Positions 46,768 to 58,000 of a stretch of 64,000 bases of DNA are shown one piece after another. The stretch is from Spinacia oleracea. Taxonomy: Eukaryota > Streptophyta > Magnoliopsida > Caryophyllales > Amaranthaceae. The stretch lies in NCBI RefSeq assembly GCF_020520425.1, contig NC_079487.1, forward strand, positions 63,852,398 through 63,916,397, in the 5' to 3' direction. The notes below the pieces were generated by a model. It did no database searches. It saw only the letters and a program-made list of their open reading frames with translations, and was not told the DNA's origin. The position numbers were made by a program, and so were the translations under genes. The stretch's first letter is position 1. Every line of letters begins with the position of its first letter.

Positions 46768-49700
46768 TCAATTACGATTCGTAACCCATATTCCTTCCGT
46801 ATGATCTGTACGCATATGATTAGTATTATTTGCATCCTCCTCTTCTGGCAATGGTTGAACAACCATTGGTAACGGAGGTGTGTCATCATACTCATCATAC
46901 TCATCTTCATCTACAACATCATCAATACCCAAAATATGTCTTTTTCCTTGGGCAACAACACGCCATCTAGGATCAATATTGTCAACCACATAAAAAACTT
47001 GCTTAGCTAGTGATGCTAGAATGAATGGCTCGTCACTGTCACTTAGTCGATCAAAATTCACCAAGGTTAAACCCGGGAAAATTTCATCTCGCTTCACACC
47101 ATTTTGGTTGTTAGCCCACTGACACCGAAAAACAGGGATCACAAAATAGGTATAATCAAGCTCCCATATTTCTTCGATAACACCATAATATGATTGTGTT
47201 GAATCAACCGGCCTTTTATCCTTAGCGCTTGCATAGACCCTAGATGATGCAACAACCTTTACTCCACTATTTTGCACTACACTCTTTTCATCTTGCCTTC
47301 TAGTGTAGAATGTGAACCCATTGATATCATATCCTTCAAAAGATCGAACACATAGTCGAGGACCTCGAGATAACCACTTGATCGTATCAGAAACATCATG
47401 GTCTTGTTTCTTTCCAACTTCCTTCTTAAACCATTCAATAAATGTGCGATTATGTTCCCGCATCAACGCTCTTTCCTTCAACTTAGGATTACAATGTTGC
47501 AATTCAAGCAGATGCTTTTCTAAATAAGGATGAACCTCTGTAAGATGCTGCAACACACAAAGATGTGCCTTCTTCTTCCTCTCCGATGGAGGAGATATCA
47601 CATTTTTACCAATTACTCCCTCCCCTGCGAGCCTACCAACATGTCGAGATTTTGGAAGTCCTATTGGTTCAAGGCTTGACAAAAACTCAGCTAGATATCC
47701 AGAAATCTCTTCTTTAAGGACTCCCCGAATGATACTACCCTCTGGATTAGCCGGATTCCTTGCTTTGTCCTTTAAAGTCTTAAAAAATCTCTCAAAAGGA
47801 TACATCCATCTTAAGAACACCGGACCACATAACTTGACTTCGCGAACTAAATGGACAATCAAATGCACCATTATATCAAAGAAAGAAGGCGGAAAATACA
47901 TTTCAAATCGACATAGAGTTTCAACAACATCATTGTGCAAAGCATCCAAAGTCTCCGGATCAATCACCTTAGCACATATGGAATTGAAAAACAAACAAAG
48001 TTTTGTTATAACATGTCTCACGTGTTTCGGCAATATCCCACGAAGTGCAATTGGCAAAAATACATTAATCAGTGCATGACAATCATGAGACTTCATACCA
48101 ATCAACCTAAGGTCCGAGAGAGACACTAGGCGCTTAACATTCGACGAATATCCCGAGGGAACCTTAATGCCATGTAAGCACTCACAAAACTTCTTCTTCT
48201 CCTTTCTCGACATTGTGTAACACGCTGGAGGCAGAAAGGTCTTTGTACCATCCTTTTTTTTAACAGGCCACAAATCTGGTCGAATATTCTTCTTTTTCAT
48301 ATCTTTCCGCACATTCTCATTGTCCTTGGTCTTTCCTGGTATGTTTAGCAAAGTCCCGATGATAGCATCGCACACATTTTTCTCAATGTGCATTACATCG
48401 AGACAATGCCTAACCGACAAATCTTTCCAGTAGGGAAGATCCCATAATGGAGACACTTTCTTCCATAAAACACCCTTTTTAGACTTGGACTTGAAGCACT
48501 TACCGTATTTGGTTTCAACATTTTTGATACGTTCATAAACTTGTGATCCTGTCAAAGGTGTACGAGCTACTCCTTCCTCGGTGAACCCATTGAATTCCTT
48601 CTTCTTCTTACGATAAGGATGATATCGACTAAGGTGCTTCCTGAAATCTGGGTAGATATTTTTCTTGAAATGATCCAACCGTGTGGGCTTCATGTCCTCT
48701 TCACATATAGGGCATGCTTGTTCTCCTTTGGTTTTGTACCCAGACAAGTTTCCATAGGCCGGAAAATCATTTATGGTACAGAAAACCATTGCCCGCAATG
48801 TAAAGTTTGAGTTGGTGTGAGCATCGAACATTGGAACACCTTCATTCCACAACAATTTCAAATCATCTATGAGTGGAGCGAGATACACATCTATATCATG
48901 TCCTGGCTGCTTAGGCCCTGAGATGAGGAGTGACAACATGATATACTTGCGTTTCATACACAACCATGGAGGAAGATTGTTAATTGCAAGAAGAACCGGC
49001 CAAGTGCTATGCTGACTACTCAGAGAGCCGTATGGATTCATCCCATCTGTACATAGAGCAAGTCTCAGATTTCTAACCTCCTTGCCAAATTCAGGATACT
49101 TCTTATCAATAGTTCTCCATTGAGGAGAATCAGCCGGATGTCTAAGGAATTCATCTTTCTTCCTCCCTTCCGCATGCCACCTCAGATACTTAGCATTCTT
49201 CTTTACGGAGAACAAGCGCTCAAACCTAGGTATGATCGGAAGATACCACAATACCTTGGCGGGCGGTCCCCTCTTAGCTGAATTGGCCCCTTTACGCTTG
49301 TAACGCGACATAGAACACGTTGGACACTTATCCAAATTTTCATACTCTTTTCTGTAAAGAATACAATCATTTGGGCAAGCATCTATCTTGACGGCCTCTA
49401 AGCCTAAGGGATTCGTCAATTTGTTGGCATAATAGGCAGAGGTGGGAATGTCATTGCCATCGGGAAACCAAAGACCTAGTCGTTTCAATAATTTCGTGAA
49501 ACTTTCTTCGGTCCAACCACTCTCCGCTTTCAAGTTGGAAAGTGATGCCACACATTCTAACAATTTGAATTTTGTACACCCAGGGTACAAAGGCGTCTCA
49601 GCAGCCTTTAATACCTGCTCGAGTATGTGAGGTCGTTCATTCAAGTGATCTTTCACCGCATCCATCATTTCATTTATTTCATTATCTTCTTGCTCATCAT

Positions 49701-50043
49701 CATCCATCTCATTATTCTCAGAAATATCAGAATCACTCTCATCACTCTCATCACTCTCTGCCAGAACATCAAATTCATTCACACTAGAACTTGGACGATC
49801 AAGTATTTTCTCACCATGCCAAAACCAGACATGGTAATCTTGCTTAAACCCACGACGAAATAAATGATCCTCAATTTCATCAATATCAGCTAACCGCCTT
49901 ACATTGTTACAATCACGGCAAGGACAATAGATCTTTGCGGCTTTCGTATTCCGTTGGTGTGCTAAAGCACATCTAAGGAACTCCTCAACCCCACTCAAGT
50001 ATTCCACCGTAGTATGGTCACCGTACATCCAACGACGACTCAT
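46768..50043 (-). CDS. CACTA transposase, TnpD/TNP2 type
   Basis: 1091 residues in one open frame; the ATG at 50041-50043 (MSRRWMYGDHTTVEYLSGVE) is preferred over one four codons upstream because the family starts M-x-R-x-WMY. Domains in order: Transpos_assoc (residues about 1-75, CPCRDCNN, HVWFWHGE); an acidic spacer; Transposase_21 (about 170-500: CPNDCILYRKEYENLDKCP, then NPYGSLSSQHSTWPV, LLISGPKQPGHDIDVYLAPL, CTINDFPAYGNLSGY); a DUF4218-like part (LIGMKSHDCHALI, FLRWMYPFERFFKTLKD); a DUF4216-like part (YYGVIEEIWELDY, FPVF-type IPVFRCQW, PFILASLAKQVFYVVD). It cuts and joins CACTA ends in the nucleus, helped by a TnpA-like partner. Length and order are normal, with no stop or frameshift. 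Confidence 0.95.
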   Translation of the reverse strand: MSRRWMYGDHTTVEYLSGVEEFLRCALAHQRNTKAAKIYCPCRDCNNVRRLADIDEIEDHLFRRGFKQDYHVWFWHGEKILDRPSSSVNEFDVLAESDESDESDSDISENNEMDDDEQEDNEINEMMDAVKDHLNERPHILEQVLKAAETPLYPGCTKFKLLECVASLSNLKAESGWTEESFTKLLKRLGLWFPDGNDIPTSAYYANKLTNPLGLEAVKIDACPNDCILYRKEYENLDKCPTCSMSRYKRKGANSAKRGPPAKVLWYLPIIPRFERLFSVKKNAKYLRWHAEGRKKDEFLRHPADSPQWRTIDKKYPEFGKEVRNLRLALCTDGMNPYGSLSSQHSTWPVLLAINNLPPWLCMKRKYIMLSLLISGPKQPGHDIDVYLAPLIDDLKLLWNEGVPMFDAHTNSNFTLRAMVFCTINDFPAYGNLSGYKTKGEQACPICEEDMKPTRLDHFKKNIYPDFRKHLSRYHPYRKKKKEFNGFTEEGVARTPLTGSQVYERIKNVETKYGKCFKSKSKKGVLWKKVSPLWDLPYWKDLSVRHCLDVMHIEKNVCDAIIGTLLNIPGKTKDNENVRKDMKKKNIRPDLWPVKKKDGTKTFLPPACYTMSRKEKKKFCECLHGIKVPSGYSSNVKRLVSLSDLRLIGMKSHDCHALINVFLPIALRGILPKHVRHVITKLCLFFNSICAKVIDPETLDALHNDVVETLCRFEMYFPPSFFDIMVHLIVHLVREVKLCGPVFLRWMYPFERFFKTLKDKARNPANPEGSIIRGVLKEEISGYLAEFLSSLEPIGLPKSRHVGRLAGEGVIGKNVISPPSERKKKAHLCVLQHLTEVHPYLEKHLLELQHCNPKLKERALMREHNRTFIEWFKKEVGKKQDHDVSDTIKWLSRGPRLCVRSFEGYDINGFTFYTRRQDEKSVVQNSGVKVVASSRVYASAKDKRPVDSTQSYYGVIEEIWELDYTYFVIPVFRCQWANNQNGVKRDEIFPGLTLVNFDRLSDSDEPFILASLAKQVFYVVDNIDPRWRVVAQGKRHILGIDDVVDEDEYDEYDDTPPLPMVVQPLPEEEDANNTNHMRTDHTEGIWVTNRN

Positions 50044-50185
50044 TTCTAATAACACAAGGTTTTACACAGAATTAGATAAATCAAGCCACAAATTCTTAAT
50101 TTTGACACAAGAACTATACTAGCTTGGCATAAGATCTTTGTTCTCTAATGATGCAATCTTAATTTTGACACACGAACTATACTAG

Positions 50186-50311
50186 CTTAGTTTCTGATGT
50201 TTGCTTTCTGGTGGTTGATGATGGATAAGTACATAAAAACCGTTTTGAAGATGACTTTGTTTACAATTTGATACTTTGCTTACAGTATGGTGTAATTTAC
50301 ATGTTTGAAGG
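50186..50311. repeat. 126-base inverted repeat arm, right
   Basis: Inverse of 46173-46298. It lies in the 5' untranslated or intron part upstream of the transposase start; 50101-50185 also holds two copies of AATTTTGACACA-GAACTATACTAGCTT. Confidence 0.9.
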
Positions 50312-50344
50312 TGTAATTTACATGCATGAAGTACTGTTTTAGCT

Positions 50345-50800
50345 TCTCAGTGCACTGATCAGTTCTGTTCTGTGCACTGATCTGCACTGCCCAGATCAGA
50401 ACTGTGCAGATCAGTGGACAAAACTGATCAGAACTGTGCAGTTATGTGCACTGATCTGCACAGCTCAGATCAGAACTGTGCAGATCAGTGCACAGAACTG
50501 GTCAGTTCTGATCAGTTCTGTGCACTGATCTGCACAGCTCAGATCAGAACTGTGCAGATCAGTGCACAGAACTGGTCAGTTCTGATCAGTTCTGTGCACT
50601 GATCTGCACAGCTCAGATCAGAACTGTGCAGATCAGTGCACAAAACTGGTCAGTTCTGATCAGTTCTGTGCATTGATCTGCACAGCTCAGATCAGAACTG
50701 TGCAGATCAGTGCACAGAACTGGTCAATTCTGATCAGTTCTGTGCATTGATCTGCACAGTTCTGATCTGAGCTGTGCAGATCAGTGCGTAGAACTGGTGA
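50345..50800. repeat. 74-base palindromic tandem array, right copy (inverted)
   Basis: TGCACTGATCTGCACAGCTC starts at 50521 and 50595, a 74-base period. The unit is the inverse of that in 45165-46075 (CAGCTCAGATCAGAACTG against CAGTTCTGATCTGAGCTG). It ends GCGTAGAACTGGTGAGTT, the mirror of AACTCACCAGTTCTACGC near 45625. Confidence 0.93.
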
Positions 50801-50836
50801 GTTAAAAAAAACTAAGATTTGGTTTTAAGTCCAAAC

Positions 50837-51024
50837 CTTGGTCTGATGGCTGATTCTTCTATTGCAAAATGAGGAATAGATGGATATAAGGAAGACAGGG
50901 TTGAATAGCTTGGTCTGAAGTTCCTCGAGAACTGGCACCAAGAAGCATAAAACAGAACATCTACACAGTCCTGATTGAGGTTGTACACCAAATGCAGCGC
51001 TTTTTGCAATGATGCTTCATCTCC
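50837..51024 (-). pseudogene. Captured APR-like (thioredoxin-fold) exon
   Basis: On the minus strand an intron ending TTTTCAAG is followed by an exon reading GDEASLQKALHLVYNLNQDC, then VDVLFYASWCQFSRNFRPSY, LSSLYPSIPHFAIEESAIRP, and a donor AAG|GTTTGG. This matches plant 5'-adenylylsulfate reductase-like (APRL) proteins, membrane thioredoxin-like proteins whose WCxxS site replaces the usual CxxC. Only one exon of the gene is present. It is in the same direction as the transposase, between its probable first exon and its start codon. Confidence 0.8.
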
Positions 51025-51578
51025 CTTGAAAATTAGAAGTAAGCAAATGCTATTAGATTTAGTTGAAAAGTAACAGAAAGGAAAAAGCTCCACATAAAAT
51101 AACATAGCTATAGAATCTCCTAATTTGGTTATTAAAGTCCTTTCTTAAGTTAAATATCAAACCACAGTTTGTTTCCATGCAACAGGATGGATAACTGAAT
51201 GAGCCCCTATGCATGCAACTATGCAAGAGTTAAGCTACAAGCACCTGGCACTACTCATACTCAGCCATAGTCAAAAGCCTTGTAAGTAGAACTAGTTAAT
51301 ATGAGACTGGTCCTCGGCAAAGGAAGAGGCACGGAGGTTTGCTGCGGACTGTGCATACATTTTCAAATTTTGACAGGTGCTCGACGACCTGGCTTGATTA
51401 AATTTTTAACCAAGAAACAAAAAAAGACTAAAAAAATCTCTAGGGGGGCAGACTAGTTTTTTTCACACCGTTAACATAATACTTGCAATAAAGAAGTGTT
51501 TACAATCTGCGTTATTATCAGATACTGTAGCAGGCTATATCAGGTACACCAGCTGGTTGCATCAGGTACACCAGCTGG

Positions 51579-51780
51579 TTGAGCTGCTGCGAGCCCAAAC
51601 CACAGACCGATAAATCCAACCTTGACCGAAAATGCCATAACAACTAGTACAGGCAATGCAACCAAGTAGAAGGTGACAAAGTTTATTGTTGCACCTATTT
51701 TAGTCCTTGTTGAACCTGTCAAAGCCCCACAGGCAGCTGTCTATGGACAGTTTCCGATCTCACAAAACCCCAGAATAGGA
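51579..51780 (-). pseudogene. Captured MATE transporter fragment
   Basis: The minus strand reads FWGFCEIGNCP, a stop where Gln is expected, then TAACGALTGSTRTKIGATIN, FVTFYLVALPVLVVMAFSVK and VGFIGLWFGLAAAQ. This fits a late transmembrane pair of DETOXIFICATION/MATE efflux carriers (family pattern ELGNCPQTxxCGVLxGxARxxxGAxIN). The rest of the carrier is missing. A 20-base duplication (TCAGGTACACCAGCTGGTTG, 51539-51580) follows its 3' side. It is co-oriented with the APR-like exon. Confidence 0.78.
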
Positions 51781-52419
51781 ACTCAACAATAGCAAGAGCA
51801 ATATTGTAGCATAATAAAAATGGAACTAAAAGAACTTGAAAATCAAAGCAGCAGCAACAACAGTCTCCACTGTCATACATCAGAATATTGTAGATAAGCG
51901 TGTACAAAAAACATCACAATATACTATAGTGAATACATCAAGCTATGGTAATTTTAGAGCCTATAAAGCTACAATCCAATATCAACGATTAGTTTACATC
52001 ATTAATAAACTATCAATATTACAATGAACACATGAGTATATTTTATGCAGACATATTTTCAACAGATTCATATCGATTCGCTCCACTTAAAAGTTCAAAC
52101 ACTTCATTTCATCTGCATACTTTGGATCGAGCTACTCACATAGCTTACATAAACCATCACCATAAAAGAGACCTTCATCATTTAGACACAAAACCCATAT
52201 CACTAACTTCTATTTTGTAACTGAACTAGAAAAATTTAACCTAACATCTATTTTGTAACTGAACTAGAAAAACCACAAATATCAAACCCTAATTTGTAAA
52301 TTCATCCAATATTGAAACATTAGCCTAAATTCTCTGCATAATCAACTCATTATGCTCAACTAATTGAAGAGAAACTGAATTTTAAGACCAAGCAAAACAA
52401 GAATCAATTATAACCTAAC
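51781..52419 (-). other. Intron-like stretch upstream in the CACTA transcript
   Basis: AT-rich, no gene seen. By analogy with En/Spm it may be part of the first intron. Confidence 0.35.
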
Positions 52420-52640
52420 CTTGATATATTGCGGCACTGTGTGAAACAGAGTCAACCGAGATAGGGAAGACGACGGTGGGGAAACTCTCCTTCAGATGGT
52501 GGTGGTGGAGCCGCGCGGTGAGGAAGGTGGTGGTGGTGGTTATGGTGGTGGTGGAGTCGCGCGGTGAAGAGAAGAGATGTGAAGAGAAGAGATGTGAAGA
52601 GAAGAGAAGCTTATCGATCTGTTTGGCGGTGGTTTTATTT
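52420..52640 (-). other. Probable first, untranslated exon of the CACTA transcript
   Basis: On the minus strand a CCACCACCAC-rich, CTTCTCTTC-rich stretch ends in a good donor, ATATCAAG|GTTAGG (exon end at 52420). It contains no useful ATG frame. Its place next to the right terminus suits the transcription start of the transposon. Two related GGTGGTGGTGGAG(C/T)CGCGCGGTGA blocks form a short repeat. Confidence 0.4.
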
Positions 52641-52649
52641 TTTTAAAAT

Positions 52650-52923
52650 TTAATGTAGCCTATTGAGGCGGGCAATTAAAAGCCCCCTTCAACAGATAGA
52701 CCCTATTGAGGCGGGCAATTAAAAGCCCCCTTCAACAGCTTCTATCTATTGAGGCGGGCAAGGAAAGCCCCCTTCAACAGCTTCTGTAGAAGCGAACACT
52801 AAAAAAGCCCGCCTCAACAGAATAGTAAAATATTTGACCCGCGTTGACTAAGTAGCTATTGAGGCGCGCTTATGTATGCCCCCCTCAACAAGGGGGCTAC
52901 AACAGGGGTTTTTTCCACTAGTG
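52650..52923. repeat. Right subterminal repeat region of the CACTA element
   Basis: At least six copies of TATTGAGGCGGGCAA or the complement CCCCCTTCAACAG, then GAGGGGGGCAT-type copies and the terminus. They match the left subterminal motifs. Confidence 0.88.
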
Positions 52924-52926
52924 TTC

Positions 52927-53939
52927 GATCGTGATTATCTGATTTAAATAGCATTAAGGGACCTAGCATGATAATCCGATTTCCCAAAAATATTATATTT
53001 GTTAGGCGTGATAGAACAATCATATTAGGTTAGTTTAACAGTTCATAAAAAGGGCGAGGAAAGCAGTTAAATCATCGAAAAGGGACACATTACGACGCAC
53101 CATTGAGAGGTGCGTCACGGTTCTCAGAAAACTAACCACTTTGACTTTGCTATTTCTCCTTTTTATTTAACGAATCTCAATTATGGGACAGGATACGTTC
53201 TGTTCGATTTATGGATCGATTGCGACAGAACGCGTAAACAGTTTAGCAGCGAGAGGCTTAGGATAAGGGGTTTAGAGTCAATACTCAGAATATATTATGT
53301 GTTGTTGTTGTGTCGTTTCACGTCGAAACTAGGGGCCTATTTATAGGAAGAGTTCGTGGAAAGATAGGATTGCAGAGTTCTACTCCACAAAGAATTAGGA
53401 AAAGAATCCATCCCAGGTATTTTCGGCGCCCAGCTCTGGGCGCTGGAATTTTCGGCGCCCAGGGCTGGGCGTTGAAAATAGGGTATGGCAGAATTCTTTA
53501 GTCAGATTCGGATTCCTGAAATCCGTAGAGTTTGAGATTAATTCGAGTCTTTTAGCGCGTATCAATTTCATGACGGAATGCGTCTGGGCCCGTTACGAAC
53601 TCTAGGTTCGTTAGGATTTTAATTAATACGTAACTCTTATTTCCGAATCCTATTAGGAATAGGATTCTCGCGGTTTTCTATCTCATTTAGGATTTATGTT
53701 GGAGTGCAACACCTAATTCTGACAGGTTTCTATCTTTTATGATTTGCCACTTTTAGACGCTACCTTTTACGGCAGTTACTATTTTTAGCAGGTTTCCATA
53801 AATAGCAGGTTTCGGGTGAAATAAAATGGGGAATCGAGATTCGTTTATTTTATAGGAGATGCGTTGTCAAGTGGAGTTTTTATGCTTTCATCATCTAACC
53901 TTTCCCTTGCGGGAATGGGGACAAAAGTAGGTGTCTACA
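52927..53939 (+). repeat. Left LTR, second part
   Basis: Continues the left LTR after the CACTA insertion (matches 62108-63122 with about 17 differences). It holds one pair of GGCGCCCAG palindromes (53421-53480). The frames at 53110-53346 and 62292-62528 are the same LTR sequence, not genes. Confidence 0.93.
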
Positions 53940-54389
53940 GTTAGCCCCCACTTTGACTGAGTCTTGGAGTAAGACGATGGTCAAAGTATTAGACGGAGTG
54001 CGTCACACAAGCCATGGTGTATGTGACCTGTTTTGCGAGGGTCTCACGAGCCCCCGAGTGATAACATTTGACTTAAGGGTCATCACTTGAAGTGTCGACA
54101 TACCCCTCATGTGTCATTGGGATTTGTCAACTGATAGTATAGAAACTTCCTCACTTTGTCATTGGAAGGATCTAAAGATGCGTAGAAACTCCCTCACTTT
54201 GTCATTGGGAGTAGCTACAAATGTTTTCGAAATTAAAGCTGTAAAGTGTAATTGGGCCTGGCCAAGCCCAATCACGAGGTAAAACGTTTTTAAAGATTCT
54301 CATTTTCAGGGCTAGCTAAACGAAATAACCCCCTTGTTTTTATAGGACGTAAAACGAAGGAAAATCCAACACATCGTTCTTTTTTGGAA

Positions 54390-54620
54390 AAACGAAAAAC
54401 CAATCCTTTAACTTTTGGAAAAAGGGAAAACCAATCCTTTAATTTTCGGAAAAAGGGAAAACCGATCCTTTAATTTTCCGAAAAAGGGAAAACCGATCCT
54501 TTAATTTTCGGAAAAAGGGAAAACCAATCCTTTAATTTTCGGAAAAAGGGAAAACCGATCCTTTAATTTTCGGAAAAAGGGAAAACCGATCCTTTAATTT
54601 TCAGAAAAAGGGAAAACCGA
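54390..54620. repeat. 31-base tandem array
   Basis: About seven units of GGGAAAACCGATCCTTTAAT plus TTTCGGAAAAA, period 31 (54431 to 54462 and on), with CCAATCC/CCGATCC variants. Confidence 0.9.
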
Positions 54621-54639
54621 TAAAAGTTATCGCTGCAGC

Positions 54640-55040
54640 GACTAAGGACCTGCGCTGTTAGTGACGCAGACCCCGCCCGCTGAAGGTGGGCGAGCCTGTC
54701 CGCTGAGGGTGGACCCCCGTCCGATAGAAGTGGACGAATCTGTTTTGATGTTTTTGAAAATAAGGACCTACGCGTTTTGTGACGTAGACCCCGCCGGCTG
54801 AAGATGGCGAACCTGTCCGCTGAGCGTGGACGCCCCGTCCGATAGAAGTGGACGAATCTGTTTTGAAATTTTATTTTGTTTTTTTTGAAAGTAAGGGCCT
54901 ACGTGGTTTGCGCCGTAGAACCCGCCGGCTGAAGATGGCGAGCCTATTTTAAATTTGAAGACTTTATTTTTCGAAACTGAGGACCTGCGCGGCTAGTGAC
55001 GCAGACCCCGCCCGCTGAGGGTGGGCGAGCCCATTTTGAA
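54640..55040. repeat. Four diverged GC-rich repeats
   Basis: Units begin near 54645, 54764, 54894 and 54979 with (A/G)AGGACCTRCGCG and run through GACGCAGACCCCGCCCGCTG and TCCGCTGAGGGTGGAC. The first two are full (about 120 bases), the last two shorter. Short inverted stems (CCGCCCGCTGAAGGTGGGCG) recur. Confidence 0.8.
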
Positions 55041-58000
55041 TTTCTTATTTTGCCTATGTAGAAGAGCTTTTGGTGATTACAACCTGTTGGTGGGTCGTAA
55101 TATTTCCTGATTAGATGTGTCCTATAAGTGGGTCCACACTGCATATATTTTTGTTTAACAATATATTTTTTGAGATATCCAAACATGATATGGTGCGTGG
55201 CGCAGCCTGGGAATGTGATTTTGATTGCGCGCTCCTTGTTGGAGTCTATTTTTTGCGAGCCCCCAAGCGTTGGGGATCGTCGGTTGTTTTTTGTATCTTG
55301 TTTGGGGTCACGCTCGTATGTGCGACCGACCTCCTATAGTAGTGTGCTACTCTTAACAAAGCCGTGAGGTGCGATTTTCAGTGAAGAAATCAGCAATTTT
55401 CAAGCCGAATGAATATGGCAGGGCCCAATAGAAGTTAGGGCCTTTTGAGCTTGGATTTATTTTCGGCGCCCAGGCCTGGGCGTTGAAATAATTCACGCCC
55501 AGGTGGGGCGTTGAAAGTGTTGTTTGGGCTGGTCTTTTGATGACACAGTTGGCCTCTTGTTCATTCTTTTATTTCACTTGGAAGTTCTATGTATTCTCTT
55601 TTCTTTTGTTTTTTCTTTGTTTTTAGAACGTGATGATTTTCTTTGAGAAGCCGTAGCCGATTGGTGGACTACGGTGCTTGTCGCTTTGGGGCGATCATTT
55701 TAAGGAACTGTTGCTCTTAAGGTGTACAGTTATTGCAATAGTCGGGCGAGTCTATATGGCCCGAGGAACATACCTTGAGGTGTAAGACTTTGATCGCTCT
55801 TATATTTTTTGAACGTGTTCGTGAATGATGATATGTATGTGCGAACGAGCATTCATAGAATGGCCGTTGTGTGCGGTCCATTAATCAGTTTGCTTGAATC
55901 ATTTTTTTAGCAATGACTGATTTTGAATAGTTTGCTTAGAAGCTTGATAGGGGTCAGGTCCATTCATGAAGTGGGCTCAAACATCGTGCCCTTTCGATTG
56001 TTCAAACATTTGCTTCGAGATTTTTTTTATTTTGCTATGGTTGTTTCGTAGCTTGGAGATCCCAAGTATGCATGTTGGGATGCTTCCTTTTGGCGTACGA
56101 TTTTGTAGGTTCTTTCGAGAAAGATGCCTTGGGGTTTCGCTCGTGTAGGTGCGAGCTATCCCTTCCGTGGTAGGTAATGTTTTGCTACTTTTAATCCTTA
56201 ATGTAGAAGTCGTGTGGCTTGCATTTGGGCGATAAGTAGTCTTTGCCTCTTACTCTTGGTCGTGTTTGCATTAGTGCAATGTGCCTTACCCTTTTTTAGA
56301 CTTGTACTGTGGGATTATGGTGCAACGCAGGCTTGTGTGGCCTAACGGCGTGTCTTAGAACATTCCTCCAAGTGTTGGGATATCATTATTTTTTTGCATT
56401 GGAGTATTTCATCATGCCTTGTTCAGGTGTCCGAACAAGTGTGGCATTTTCTGCATGGGTTTGCACGGCTTATTACTTCGTTCGATGCGAGGATTCATAG
56501 GTGTTTCTTTCTTATTTTTATATCTGGGCGAAACTTGGCTAGCAGAAAGATTCAGCGCCCAGGTTGGGGCGTTAAAGATATCGGCGCCCAGCTCTGGGCG
56601 TTGAAAATGATTTCTGGGCAGAACTTTGACAGTATTTTTTTCTTTCGCTTTTGTTTTGGAACGGTGTAGACTGTGTAACGGGCTCTTTATAGGGCGAGCG
56701 TTATGTGCAGTGGTTTGATCGGAGTTTTGGTGACTCGCGATTTTCAGTTACCCTTGTTAGTGGGGTGACTTTATATATTCTAAGTAGTGCTTTAGAATTC
56801 GGGAGGGGTCGTAGCCATTCTAAGGTTCGTTTTACACGATTAAAGCTTAGGATTGTGCCCCTATGACGTGTGTATAGCATTAACGTCGAGAATTTGCGAT
56901 AAAATCGTCATTTCGAGCATTTTTAGAGGGTTTTTCTCAAGCCCCCAATTGTAGCTACGGGATTGGCTTGGTGCTATAATGCCTTGCATACGTTTTTGTG
57001 CATTCATGGTGACATGGATCATGAATAGTTTGAACCAGACTCGTTTAGTGCGAGGTACGCTCGAGTAGTGATCTGCTACTTCTCTTGTAAATGTCGTATT
57101 GTGCGACATTGCCATGGTCAAGGTAGTAACATATGGAAGTGTGCCTTGACCAAAAGTTAGGTGCCTTTCTTTACCCATAATCATATTTTAAAAAATCTTT
57201 TTGACTCACTTGCAATGTTGAGATAGACGCATACTAAGCTTAAACCAACGACACTTTATTATGTTCGAAGAAGTCTTTAAAAATCATTTGAAAATTATTT
57301 AAAATCCGAGTCCTACTGTGTACAATCCGAGGTGTCCTAAGTAGGTTGACTTATAGAAGGGTTCGTACAGGATTACATGAGTGAATCAAAAAATACTGTT
57401 ACGATTTTTGGAATGCTGTCTAAGGATTTGCTGGAAGCCAGGGTGCAGGCGTCAAGATATACTTGTGCCCGTTTGGCATGTGCTTTAGGCTTTTAGGGCC
57501 ATCTTTTCCAGAATTGCGGGAATATAAACCGTTTTCAAATTTACTTAGATTTACTTGGTGTATGTCTGCACAAAGGTCAAGGTATACTTAGTTCTTTCCC
57601 TAGCTCTTTCATTTCAATTTTTAGCCCCCAGTTGCTATTATGTCTTCCCATTAATGATGCTTTTAGATTTCGATTTTAGATGCCCGTGTCATATGTCTGA
57701 GTAGGGTGAGCCTTGGTTAAGTGCCAAGTTCTATTGACAATGTCTGATTTTTTTCAAAGGGGATTCGCAAGCATTTGGATTACCATGAACGGGTGCCCTG
57801 AGTTCGAATGAACGATGGGGCGATGCCGTAGAACAATCCTCTTTATTGCAAGCTTACTGCTTTTACTACTTGTTGGTGATCATGAATGTGTCTAGTGGTG
57901 AAAGAAAGTCTTTAAGTGAGTTAGTTCGCTTTAGGGAGGGTCAAGTCGAGTACTTTAGAGGTCATGGACGCTTGCGCTAGCCCCCATTCAATTGAAGCAA

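Larger units (their letters stand above)
38063..52923 (-). mobile_element. CACTA (En/Spm) transposon, apparently complete, two genes
   Basis: 14,861 bases. The left end is CACTAGTGGAAAAAATACC and the right end, inverted, CACTAGTGGAAAAAACCCC. The 3-base TSD TTC lies at 38060-38062 and 52924-52926, and the right LTR of the host element shows the uninterrupted site (AATTCGATCG at 62105). Both genes run right to left: a TnpD-type transposase (46768-50043), then a spliced gene with a Ulp1-like protease end (41225-44956). Subterminal repeats, tandem arrays and captured host exons fill the rest. Near-identical ends and an open transposase suggest recent, possibly autonomous activity. Confidence 0.95.

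Noticed and set aside
53110-53346. A conserved 78-aa protein repeated at 62292-62528
   Set aside because: Both copies are the same part of the two LTRs; identity reflects recent retrotransposition, not coding.
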